Shown one piece after another: positions 43,474-51,363 of a stretch of 64,000 nucleotides of DNA. The DNA lies in contig PBVT01000003.1 in NCBI GenBank assembly GCA_002728755.1, positions 16,767 through 80,766 of the forward strand, given 5' to 3'. This DNA comes from Myxococcales bacterium. Lineage in GTDB: Bacteria > Myxococcota_A > UBA9042 > UBA3505. Each line of letters starts with the position of its first letter. The stretch's first letter is position 1. A program made the translations under genes and the position numbers. The notes under the pieces are model-generated. The model had not been told where the DNA came from. It saw only the letters and a program-made list of their open reading frames with translations, and did not search any database.

Positions 43474-45024
43474 ATGACTAGTCCAGACAACGATAAACAA
43501 CTGCTTAGGATCGCTGACGTCCGGTTTTCATTTCCGGATAGAGCGGATCGACTATTCGACGGAATCGACCTGTCTATAGGTCCAGATGAGATCGTAGTGA
43601 TACTCGGGGGAAGTGGTACGGGTAAATCCACCTTGGCCGAGTTGGTATTTGATCTTTGCCCGACTCCACCGGAGTCCGGTTCCATAGAGCGAGATCCGGA
43701 TTCGGTACTTCTATTGCAGGAAGGAGCCGTGTTCGATCATTTATCGGTACGCGGAAATATGAGGCTTGTACTGTCTCGCCTGGGACAACCGGTGGATGAT
43801 GATGCGATTCGAATGCAACTGGGCCGGGTGAATTTGAATAATGTATCGCTCGATCTTCCGGCACATGCTCTCTCGGGTGGACAGAAACGAAGATTGGCGG
43901 TTGCACGCGCATTAGCGACAGGACCCCGGTTATTGTATTTCGATGAACCGTCTGCTGGTCTGGACATAGATAATGTTCGTGATCAGGGAACTCTGATTCG
44001 GGAACTTTGTGGTCGGGACGGGCGTAGTGGTGTGATCGTTACGCATGATCCGCTCCTCGCGGCGATAACCGCGGACCGTGTTCTTCTACTTACCGACGGG
44101 CGCTTTGAGCCAATCGCTTCGTTCACAGAACGAGTGGAACCATCGGATCATAAGGGGATCGAAGCACGGCAACGGACGATAGAGAGTGGAATTGAGGGGC
44201 GGTTGAAGTCGACCGGTGGTTCTGTAGCTACGGAGACCCCATCCGTTATGGAGCGAATCAGAACCGGACTATCCGAGAGCATGGATAGACTTCTTCTGCC
44301 TGGAGATCTTGTATTCGAGGTCGTCTGCGTCATAAGGAGATTGGCTCGTTCGGTAGCACACCTTTTTGATTTTATGCTCATTCTCTGGCGCTCACTCTGG
44401 ATGGCCGGAGTGTCGGGGATCCCCTTTTACGGCCTCATAGGGCTCATTATTGGCTCGATCATCATGGTCGTTTTGAAATTGGCCTCACCGCTACCGTTTG
44501 CCCATACCCTGGAGCTGGTACAGGGGACCCCGCTTATTGCGCTGACGCCGCCGTTGATGGGGTTCTTGTTCATAGCGCGTTCGGGTTCTGCCCTGACAGC
44601 CTGGCTGGGCGGGATGGTCTACAGTCGGCAGGTGGATGCGTTGCGTACATTGAATGTATCTCCGGACGATTATCTGCGAGTGCCGATATGGCTTGGAGCC
44701 TTTATTAGTTTCGTCGTTACATCGACGTGTTTCTTATTGGCTATGTGGCTCGGGGCTGCAGCGACCGCGGGAGCGGTGTTCCTTGAGCCCGGTGCGATGG
44801 AGATTCTGAATCCGTTAGTCGCCGAATCCGCTGAATTACGACAGGCCAGCACAAAAATCCCCATCTACGGGATCATGCTCGCTTCGGTGATCACGTTTGT
44901 GGGGTTGGCGAGGAAACGAACCAGCGAAGATGTTGCGAATGGAATTACCAGCGCCATCATTCTGGGGACCGTAGTCGTGACAATTGGTGAGCTTTTGGCT
45001 CGTATTCCGGCTTTGATGGGGTGA
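43474..45024 (+). CDS. Fused MlaF-type ATPase and MlaE-type permease
   Basis: The 516-residue protein joins two normally separate lipid-transport subunits. Residues of about 8-220 are an ABC ATPase: Walker A GGSGTGKST, signature LSGGQKRRLAVARAL, Walker B LLYFDEPSAGLD and the switch His in IVTHDP. After a linker of about 70 residues, residues of about 280-516 form an MlaE/YrbE permease with several membrane helices and the family block ARSGSALTAWLGGMVYSRQVDALRTL. The Mla system moves phospholipids between the membranes. No MCE-domain (MlaD) gene is adjacent; the next gene, 4 bp downstream, encodes a large exported protein. The fusion is unusual. Confidence 0.88.
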   Translation: MTSPDNDKQLLRIADVRFSFPDRADRLFDGIDLSIGPDEIVVILGGSGTGKSTLAELVFDLCPTPPESGSIERDPDSVLLLQEGAVFDHLSVRGNMRLVLSRLGQPVDDDAIRMQLGRVNLNNVSLDLPAHALSGGQKRRLAVARALATGPRLLYFDEPSAGLDIDNVRDQGTLIRELCGRDGRSGVIVTHDPLLAAITADRVLLLTDGRFEPIASFTERVEPSDHKGIEARQRTIESGIEGRLKSTGGSVATETPSVMERIRTGLSESMDRLLLPGDLVFEVVCVIRRLARSVAHLFDFMLILWRSLWMAGVSGIPFYGLIGLIIGSIIMVVLKLASPLPFAHTLELVQGTPLIALTPPLMGFLFIARSGSALTAWLGGMVYSRQVDALRTLNVSPDDYLRVPIWLGAFISFVVTSTCFLLAMWLGAAATAGAVFLEPGAMEILNPLVAESAELRQASTKIPIYGIMLASVITFVGLARKRTSEDVANGITSAIILGTVVVTIGELLARIPALMG

Positions 45025-45028
45025 GTTC

Positions 45029-46915
45029 ATGAGCAGGAAACGAAGCCATCGCTTTTTCGCGACCCTAGTGGTTATAGCGCTGGTATATGTCTTCCTTATT
45101 CGTGGGACAGGGCCGGTGCTAGCACCCGTAGGCCTACAGATCCAATCTCCTGCACCGGGCTCTATCTTGCCTAAGGATGCCGAGATTTCGGTAGAAGGGC
45201 GCTTTACGCACGATCGGCCCACAAAGGTTCGTTGTGAAGACACCACCGTCGAAGTTGGAGAGGATGGCACGTTTTCGGTGTCATTGAAGAGTCCTGCGGA
45301 CGGAGGCTTGTGGATTGTCGATTGTGTAGTCCCTGGTGGACGACAGACCCAGAAGTTTGCGCGCGCCTATTATGTGGACCCTCAGCCCAAAGGCGCGGAC
45401 TGTACTGCATCGGAGAGCTGTTCGGGAGATGAGGTGTGTTCCTACGGAACGTGTCGTTCCAAACATGGTCCGGTCCAAAGAGACGGATCGGTGGACTTGG
45501 TACGTGAGGCAGGTGTTCTGGTCTTACCGGAAACATTTTTTCGTCGTGGCTATTCCAACTTTGTACCGCTGCTAGAAGAATCTTTGAATCAGGTAGTCGC
45601 TACCGAGATAGAGGCTCGGCTTGCCGAGGATACAATCCCGAATATCGAGGCATCACTGTGGAAGCTTCGTATGGGGATCAAGGTGAGCGATATCCGCCTA
45701 TGTGATGGTGAACCAGATTGTAGTGGTGCCTTCCGGCTGACCTTAGCCCCCAAGAAACCCAATCTGATTCGGGTCCATTTGGCGTTCGAGAAATTGGCAG
45801 CCTCGGGTAAGGCGTATGTAAAGCTAGGCCTTCAATCACCTCCGATTGGAGTCGAGTTGAGCGGCCGTGGAAACCTCCAAACCGATATTGCTCTGGAGCT
45901 CGACCCAGGAGGTGGGATTCGAGCAAGTATTCAACCTGAGAGTTTTCGAATTGCCTTTGAACAACTTTGTTTCAAAAAGATTTGTCTGAACATTGCGACA
46001 GACGGTCCGTTCCAACAGTGGCTGAACCGTCAGTTTTCTACACCCATTTTGTCCGTTGCCGACGAGATGGATCGGGTGTTCGGTGATGGATTAGGAAATC
46101 TCAAGGGCGCCGCGGACGCGTTGGGGCAGACGCTCGAATATGGAGTTCGGTTGTCTTCGTTGGAGGTTACCGACGACCACGGGATTGCGGTCGTTTGGGA
46201 TGTCGAATTCCAATCCCGAGGAGAGAAAGAGCCGGTTCGAACGATATCCTGGGCGGCTGCGAGACCGAAGCCTAAGTCCACACGCCCCTATCTTCTCATT
46301 TCTGATCGTTTGTCGAACTACATTATGTATCGATTATGGTCCGGGGGCTTAGATAAGGGGCTTCCTTCGGAGTGGTTGTCTTCTGTACGAGATGCCGTCT
46401 CCGTGAGTGGGTATGGCGTCCGTGAATTACGATTGGGTATGCCTCCAGTACTTCGACCCGTCAATGATGAACAGGGGCTCTCTTTGCTTCTACCCGAGGT
46501 GTACGTAGTACTTCGAGATGAAGAGGATTCGCAGAGAGCGCTGCGGCTTCATGGGACCATGCCGGTTCAGGTGTTGCCAGATGCAGGGAATACATCGTTA
46601 AGCTTTCTTTCGGGTGTTCGTTTACCGGCGCCCGGGGAATCGGCGGAAGAGATGCGCAATAGCCAAATCACGGTGGAATGTCATGAGACAGGCAAGGACG
46701 CGAACACCATCCCTTGCTCTGCGGACTCCTACCGTTTTGAGCGTTTAGCAAAGGTCGCTCTACAAGTTGCGCGGGGCGTCCGAACGGCGGTGGTTATTCC
46801 TCTTCCTCGCCCGGAGGTTCCCGCTCCCCATGGGCAGGTACGGGAGCTCGGATTCTCTCGAATCCAACTTCTCAATGATGCTCCAGGCTGGATTTTTATT
46901 GAGACGGATTACTAG
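45029..46915 (+). CDS. Large membrane-anchored exported protein linked to the MlaFE fusion
   Basis: The 628-residue protein has one N-terminal helix (FFATLVVIALVYVFLI) after a basic start, so it is anchored in the inner membrane with its bulk in the periplasm or is exported. A beta-sandwich-like part (residues 35-120, IQSPAPGSILPKDAEISVEGRF) resembles Ig-like folds. A small four-cysteine module (CTASESCSGDEVCSYGTC) follows. The rest is beta-rich and amphipathic, with long alternating strands (residues 190-620), a pattern compatible with a tubular lipid-binding (TULIP/BPI-like) fold, though this is a guess. It begins 4 bp after the MlaF-MlaE gene, so the two probably work together, perhaps replacing MlaD. 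No known domain was recognised with certainty. Confidence 0.6.
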   Translation: MSRKRSHRFFATLVVIALVYVFLIRGTGPVLAPVGLQIQSPAPGSILPKDAEISVEGRFTHDRPTKVRCEDTTVEVGEDGTFSVSLKSPADGGLWIVDCVVPGGRQTQKFARAYYVDPQPKGADCTASESCSGDEVCSYGTCRSKHGPVQRDGSVDLVREAGVLVLPETFFRRGYSNFVPLLEESLNQVVATEIEARLAEDTIPNIEASLWKLRMGIKVSDIRLCDGEPDCSGAFRLTLAPKKPNLIRVHLAFEKLAASGKAYVKLGLQSPPIGVELSGRGNLQTDIALELDPGGGIRASIQPESFRIAFEQLCFKKICLNIATDGPFQQWLNRQFSTPILSVADEMDRVFGDGLGNLKGAADALGQTLEYGVRLSSLEVTDDHGIAVVWDVEFQSRGEKEPVRTISWAAARPKPKSTRPYLLISDRLSNYIMYRLWSGGLDKGLPSEWLSSVRDAVSVSGYGVRELRLGMPPVLRPVNDEQGLSLLLPEVYVVLRDEEDSQRALRLHGTMPVQVLPDAGNTSLSFLSGVRLPAPGESAEEMRNSQITVECHETGKDANTIPCSADSYRFERLAKVALQVARGVRTAVVIPLPRPEVPAPHGQVRELGFSRIQLLNDAPGWIFIETDY

Positions 46916-47001
46916 GCAAAATTGGTGTTCCAAAAGGTGTGTAGCGACGTGGTAAGAGCCTTTTGAAGCCAACAGTCTTTTGTAGGGCTTTTGTATATTT
47001 T

Positions 47002-47030
47002 TTGACGCGGCTGCAACAGGAATGCAGAAT
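47002..47030 (+). promoter_or_regulatory. Candidate sigma-70-type promoter for the HDOD gene
   Basis: TTGACG at 47002-47007 (5 of 6 bases match TTGACA) is followed after 17 bases by CAGAAT at 47025-47030 (4 of 6 match TATAAT). The predicted start of transcription is near 47037, about 23 bases before the GTG of the HDOD gene. Confidence 0.4.
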
Positions 47031-47059
47031 ATTTCTTGGGATAGCCGGGGTATACGCAC

Positions 47060-48187
47060 GTGTTTGAACTCGTTTGGACATGGATTTCACGATTATGGAG
47101 ACGCCCTCGTCGATGGCGTCGTGCGGTCGATCCACGCGATCGCTATGGCCGTCGTCATAGCGGTCAGAGTGAAGCGACAGTACCAATCTCGAAGCGAGAG
47201 GGGTCGGTACATACGCTGGACTTCGATGACAAAATCACATCGGGTCAGAACTTCGAACTTCGACCGTGGAATCACAAATATGTAGTACCGTCTCTGAACT
47301 GCGATCTTTTGCGCGAATACCTTGCCCGCTCATTACGAGTGGAGATCGGTAGGGTCAACGACGCAGCGGATAGAGCGTTTATTCAAAGACTTATCGATCT
47401 GACTCGCGTACCAGATTTGGAGTTGCCACCCTTTCCTACAGCCTCTCTTGAGGTGGACAAGCTATTGAGTAAGCCGGATCCTCCCATGGCACAGATTGTA
47501 CGAGTTGTGGAACAGGACCCTGCATTTGTGCAGCGCGTATGGGCGCGGGCAAAGACGGCTCACTATTCGCAACCACCAGAGACATTACGTTTGGCAATTG
47601 CTCGTCTTGGCTTTGATGAATTGTGGAAGGTCGGAATGTCCCTCTGCTTGAATGAAGGGGTCTTTCGGGTTCGCGGATTCCAGGATGAAGTAGAAGAAGT
47701 TCGACAACACGGGATTATTGCCGCTGATGTTGTCTCCTGGGTGTCCGGACACGCACGAGGGCCATATTACATGGCTGGACTTTTACATGATGTAGGCAAG
47801 TTGGTTGTCTTCCGTATGGCATCGGTTCGCCATGCAAAGAATCGGCCCACTGTGGAAACTGTGGAACAGATCATCAAGAAATACCACCCTGCAGTAGGCG
47901 TTATCGTTGCCGAGGCATGGCAGTTGGGTGAGGTCGTGAAGATCGGAGCCGGTTTCCATCACAACCCGCTTGCTGCACGCTCGGAACAACGGCGCACGGC
48001 CGCGATGGTACAGGTCGCTGATATTGCGGCCCATGCGGTTATACCGAATCGTGGCGCACGGGAACATGTTGGACGCAAAGATCTGGTCGAAAAATTTGGC
48101 GCCGAATTAAATGTTCCGGAAGCTCTTGCACGGGCCCGCGGCGCTCTTGGTCGATTCGATGCCAATAAAGAGCGTGGAGCCGCCTGA
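47060..48187 (+). CDS. HDOD-domain signalling protein
   Basis: The 375-residue protein starts at GTG 47060 with an Arg/Trp-rich segment (WTWISRLWRRPRRWRRAVD). The C-terminal two-thirds is an HDOD domain, a helical domain related to HD phosphohydrolases: LPPFPTASLEVDKLL at the beginning, RLAIARLGFDELWKVGMS in the middle, and GLLHDVGKLVVF and VAEAWQLGEVVKIGAGFHH at the end. The HD pair is present (LHDVGK), but most HDOD proteins are not proven enzymes and act in signalling of motility, cell cycle or stress. A second HDOD protein lies at 49178-50392, and flagellar genes lie next to it, suggesting a role in motility control. Confidence 0.88.
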   Translation: MFELVWTWISRLWRRPRRWRRAVDPRDRYGRRHSGQSEATVPISKREGSVHTLDFDDKITSGQNFELRPWNHKYVVPSLNCDLLREYLARSLRVEIGRVNDAADRAFIQRLIDLTRVPDLELPPFPTASLEVDKLLSKPDPPMAQIVRVVEQDPAFVQRVWARAKTAHYSQPPETLRLAIARLGFDELWKVGMSLCLNEGVFRVRGFQDEVEEVRQHGIIAADVVSWVSGHARGPYYMAGLLHDVGKLVVFRMASVRHAKNRPTVETVEQIIKKYHPAVGVIVAEAWQLGEVVKIGAGFHHNPLAARSEQRRTAAMVQVADIAAHAVIPNRGAREHVGRKDLVEKFGAELNVPEALARARGALGRFDANKERGAA

Positions 48188-48310
48188 ATCGGTCATCAAA
48201 TCAGCTCTTGGATTGTTCTGAATTCTGCTTGATTTGATCGGCATGCTGTAGAGGTTTGCCCCCAGAATTTCGATGAATTCATAACATGGCTTGAAGATTT
48301 TACTAATTTC

Positions 48311-48326
48311 TGGCATTCTAATTGTA
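48311..48326 (+). promoter_or_regulatory. Weak sigma-54-like promoter
   Basis: TGGCATTCTAATTGTA matches the spacing of the sigma-54 consensus TGGCACG-N4-TTGCA, with the -24 GG intact but the -12 GC changed to GT. It lies 31 bp upstream of the ATG at 48357, the right distance for a start of transcription near 48337. The -12 mismatch makes it uncertain. Confidence 0.3.
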
Positions 48327-48356
48327 CAAGGATGTTTATTAAACCGGTGCCAGACA

Positions 48357-49130
48357 ATGATTTCCCAGGTACCATCGTACCCAATTGTGGCTCATACCGC
48401 GAATAACGCGAACGCCGAAGCGGCGGCCACACAGCTATCAAAAGCAGCTGCTGATAGAGAGCAGGCGGCGAAGCCTGAGATCTATAGGAATATCGAGCGT
48501 CTGGCTGAGGTGCTGGATACCAAACAGGCTCCTGGTAAGGAGGCTGACGCAGGACCTGCATCGGTTCGGCAGCAAGACGACCAACAACGTATTGAACAGC
48601 TGGAACGTAAAACGAAGAAGGCTCGTAAGCGTCATAAGATCCAGGCTCCGTCGCGGGATGGCCGGACAGCCGCGACCAAGGCGTATGATACATCGCCCAT
48701 TCCGTTCGATCCTGTTGGTACCGTCAAGAAGATGAAAGTGACTCGCAGTCTTGTACAGGCACAAAATGAGTTGCCTGTCCTCGACTTTGAGATTACGCGT
48801 GCTGTAGAGGCTAATCTTCGACAGGCGGAACATCAGATTCAGCTTTTACGAGAGCGAATCGATGGGTTCCAGATGAGCCTGAATAGTCGACGGGAACGCT
48901 TCCAGGAGTTGTTCGATAATGGGGAAGTTTCCGCGAATGGTGTTCATGCTGGAGTTCTGGAAGAGGCGATTCGCTTGCTCTCACCTTCGCCCGGAAATGA
49001 TGATGGTGGCCGTGAAATGGGAGACTTGTCTAGCCGGCAAGCAGTCATCCGATATGTCTCGTTTGCGAATGCGCCGGACGGAGCTACGGTTGCACAACCG
49101 GGAGAAATCAAGTTTGATCTCGTAGCGTGA
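48357..49130 (+). CDS. Coiled-coil protein of unknown function
   Basis: From ATG 48357 the product has 257 residues and no signal peptide. The first 120 residues are Ala/Gln/Lys-rich and probably disordered with a helical part (RQQDDQQRIEQLERKTKKARK). A central stretch (VEANLRQAEHQIQLLRERIDGFQMSLNSRRERFQELFDNG) is predicted coiled coil. The C-terminus has HAGVLEEAIRLLSPSP and a short beta-like end. A longer reading from a TTG at 48291 is possible but would add a Cys-bearing leader without a clear signal. It sits between two HDOD genes in the same orientation. No known domain was recognised; it may be a cell-pole or motility protein. Confidence 0.65.
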   Translation: MISQVPSYPIVAHTANNANAEAAATQLSKAAADREQAAKPEIYRNIERLAEVLDTKQAPGKEADAGPASVRQQDDQQRIEQLERKTKKARKRHKIQAPSRDGRTAATKAYDTSPIPFDPVGTVKKMKVTRSLVQAQNELPVLDFEITRAVEANLRQAEHQIQLLRERIDGFQMSLNSRRERFQELFDNGEVSANGVHAGVLEEAIRLLSPSPGNDDGGREMGDLSSRQAVIRYVSFANAPDGATVAQPGEIKFDLVA

Positions 49131-49177
49131 TCTGAATTTGGTGTAGAAATGCCTGGATTGAGCTTCTGGTGGCTCAT

Positions 49178-50392
49178 ATGAAAAGTTCCGAACGTCGTCG
49201 GTTTACTCGGTTTGAAGAATCGGTCGAACTCGATGTGTGGCTACGTTTTGTGCCGAGCACATCGGGACCGGATTTGTCCAATCTTGGACCGAAGCGTGGC
49301 CGTATCATCAATATTAGTGGTGGTGGAGGCCTGGTAGAAAGCCTGCCCATTGATAATGTGGAAGGTGCACATGCGATCCTGAGTATTCAGCTGGAACCTG
49401 GTAAACCAGCCCTGGAATTGTCGGTCCGCGTTGTGGGAGTACGTCCCAGGGGCTCTGGCCTGGTTGGTCTGGGTCTGGTCTTTCTGGGGAGAGAGCAACT
49501 AGACAACCTTCCTCTTGGATCCCACAGGGAGAGGGAGTTAGAACGTGTTTCTCGGTATATTCTTGAGGCACACGGCCTAGCGAGGATCCCCGATGTAATC
49601 GGTGAAATGATGCGGGTCGTGACGAGCCAGCGAACATCGGCGCACGATCTAGCAACGCATATCGCCAAAGATAAGTTTCTTCAGGATAAGATTCTTCAGA
49701 TCGCACAGAGCCCGATGTTTCTTACGCATGGGCGTATTCATAGCCTAGACGATGCGGTCCGTTTATTGGGTTTCCATAGTATTCGTAATATTGCGGTAAC
49801 CGTCGTGTCGATGCGTCTCTTTTCCGGAGAAATGGATACTTTGGATGAAACCAAGGCGTTCTGGGCACACGGAATAGCGTGTGCGAATATCGCGGAACTT
49901 TTGGCTACGCGGAGTGGAGGGCAGCGAGATCAGATATTCTCAGCCGGTTTACTTCACGACATTGGTAAACTCGTTCTTCTCTGTACGTTCCAATCGGAAT
50001 ATACGGAATTACGGCGTTTGCTTCGTACAGGGGACCTTATGGTCTCCACCCTGGAGAAACACCTGGTTTGCCTGCCTCACGCAGATGTAAACGCGATGGT
50101 GGCGGAGAGACTCCAATTCGAGCCTCATCTCGCGATACCCTTACATGGGCACCACGATACGGAACCTTTCGTAGATAATACGACCGCGATAATTCATCTG
50201 GCAGACCTTCTCTGTCATGAAATTCGCTATACCTTCCCCAAAGGCGGGCAGGCGCCCGTGTTGAACGATAGCGCGTTGCCGTTGCTGGGACTGGATTCTA
50301 AGGACTTGGCGGACCTGCGAATTGAAGCCCCGCGCCTCATCGAGTCAATGCAGATTCGGCAACATCTTGCCTTGGCGGCACCTTCACCGTGA
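49178..50392 (+). CDS. PilZ - HDOD signalling protein
   Basis: The 404-residue protein starts at ATG 49178; a GTG at 49169 is possible. Residues of about 1-110 form a PilZ domain, which binds cyclic di-GMP through the RxxxR motif seen in ERRRFTRFE and the NISGGG loop in the place of D/NxSxxG. Residues of about 125-390 form an HDOD domain with LARIPDVIGEMMRVV, AVRLLGFHSIRNIAVTVVS, GLLHDIGKLVLL and GHHDTEPF. This couples a cyclic di-GMP signal to an HDOD output. It is the third gene in a plus-strand group with the HDOD and coiled-coil genes, and its end overlaps the convergent mepA-like gene by 9 bp. Confidence 0.9.
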   Translation: MKSSERRRFTRFEESVELDVWLRFVPSTSGPDLSNLGPKRGRIINISGGGGLVESLPIDNVEGAHAILSIQLEPGKPALELSVRVVGVRPRGSGLVGLGLVFLGREQLDNLPLGSHRERELERVSRYILEAHGLARIPDVIGEMMRVVTSQRTSAHDLATHIAKDKFLQDKILQIAQSPMFLTHGRIHSLDDAVRLLGFHSIRNIAVTVVSMRLFSGEMDTLDETKAFWAHGIACANIAELLATRSGGQRDQIFSAGLLHDIGKLVLLCTFQSEYTELRRLLRTGDLMVSTLEKHLVCLPHADVNAMVAERLQFEPHLAIPLHGHHDTEPFVDNTTAIIHLADLLCHEIRYTFPKGGQAPVLNDSALPLLGLDSKDLADLRIEAPRLIESMQIRQHLALAAPSP

Positions 50393-51343
50393 CGTCTTTG
50401 CGAGCTCGTCAGCGGGCTTCCGGAATCGAATATGGAAGTGGTTTTTATGCCCTTTGCTATGACGGATCCGCGCCCAGGCGTCTTTGCCGCGTGGATATTG
50501 GAATAACTCTCTACGTGCCTTCTTAGACATCTTTCGTTTCTTTGCGGCCTCGTACAAGAGCTTCTGGACGTCATAATCGATAAAGATATGGGTTACCTGT
50601 CCTGTTTCCTGGAAACATTGAATCAGATCCAGGGAACGCTCTGCGTCCATCGTCTTTTTGGTACCGCGGAAGAAGTTTCCATCGAGGGACCGGACTTTCG
50701 CTACGTATCCGACATCAACATCCAGACCGTTCTGGTGCGAGCGATGGTCCCCAAACTTTCCTCCATGTTGTAGGCTGATATCGCCGACCACGACATCTGG
50801 ATGGGATGACGACTTCTTATGGGCACATCGTATGGCCTGCTTAATCAGGGAGATGGTCTTGGGCGTACCCCACGTCTCTTTGGGATTTCGCACGACATAT
50901 CCACGGCCCGGAGGAAATTGGCGGCCACCGATCAATTTACCATTGGTGTGGGTGCCCTTGGATTCGTACCAGGAATGCGAGTCACGGTGGCTTTTGGCCG
51001 GTGTAACCTTGCCTCTCTTCCCACGACGAGCGGACTGGCGTTTATAATGCCCTGTAGGACGCTTTGACCAGATCAGCCATACCATGGAGCGGCCGTCGAG
51101 CCCCTGCTTGGGTTCTAGTGTATTCCAGTTACGGATGGCAGTAGCTTTGACGCCATAGATTTTGGCTAGACGCTCAACCGTATCTCCCAGAAATACACGG
51201 TGGGGGAGACATTGCTGTCCCGATTTCAGCTGTTTTACCAGCCTTTCGGGACAAGTAGCCGTCTTCTTGGTGAAGTCAGGAAGACCTTGGACGGTGCCCT
51301 GATGACCAACCAGTAGAATTAAGACTAGTAGAATTTGTCGCAT
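50384..51343 (-). CDS. LysM - MepA-type murein endopeptidase, last gene of the flagellar operon
   Basis: The ATG at 51343 is preceded by GGGGTGG. The 319-residue protein has a signal peptide (ILLVLILLVGHQGTVQG), a LysM domain (about residues 50-95: HRVFLGDTVERLAKIYGVKATAIRNWN), a basic linker, and a C-terminal M74 metallopeptidase domain like penicillin-insensitive murein endopeptidase MepA. The zinc-site motif is GKFGDHRSHQNGLDVDVG, with the final His in HKNHFHIRF. It should cleave peptide cross-links in the cell wall. It starts 20 bp after the flgE stop, on the same strand, so it is in the flagellar operon and may open the wall for rod assembly. Its stop overlaps the PilZ-HDOD gene by 9 bp. 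Confidence 0.9.
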   Translation of the reverse strand: MRQILLVLILLVGHQGTVQGLPDFTKKTATCPERLVKQLKSGQQCLPHRVFLGDTVERLAKIYGVKATAIRNWNTLEPKQGLDGRSMVWLIWSKRPTGHYKRQSARRGKRGKVTPAKSHRDSHSWYESKGTHTNGKLIGGRQFPPGRGYVVRNPKETWGTPKTISLIKQAIRCAHKKSSSHPDVVVGDISLQHGGKFGDHRSHQNGLDVDVGYVAKVRSLDGNFFRGTKKTMDAERSLDLIQCFQETGQVTHIFIDYDVQKLLYEAAKKRKMSKKARRELFQYPRGKDAWARIRHSKGHKNHFHIRFRKPADELAKTSR

Positions 51344-51363
51344 TGGAGCCACCCCATACGAAA

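Noticed and set aside
49141-49160. Possible sigma-54 promoter before the PilZ-HDOD gene (TGGTGTAGAAATGCC)
   Set aside because: The distance between GG and GC is one base too short; sigma-54 spacing is strict.
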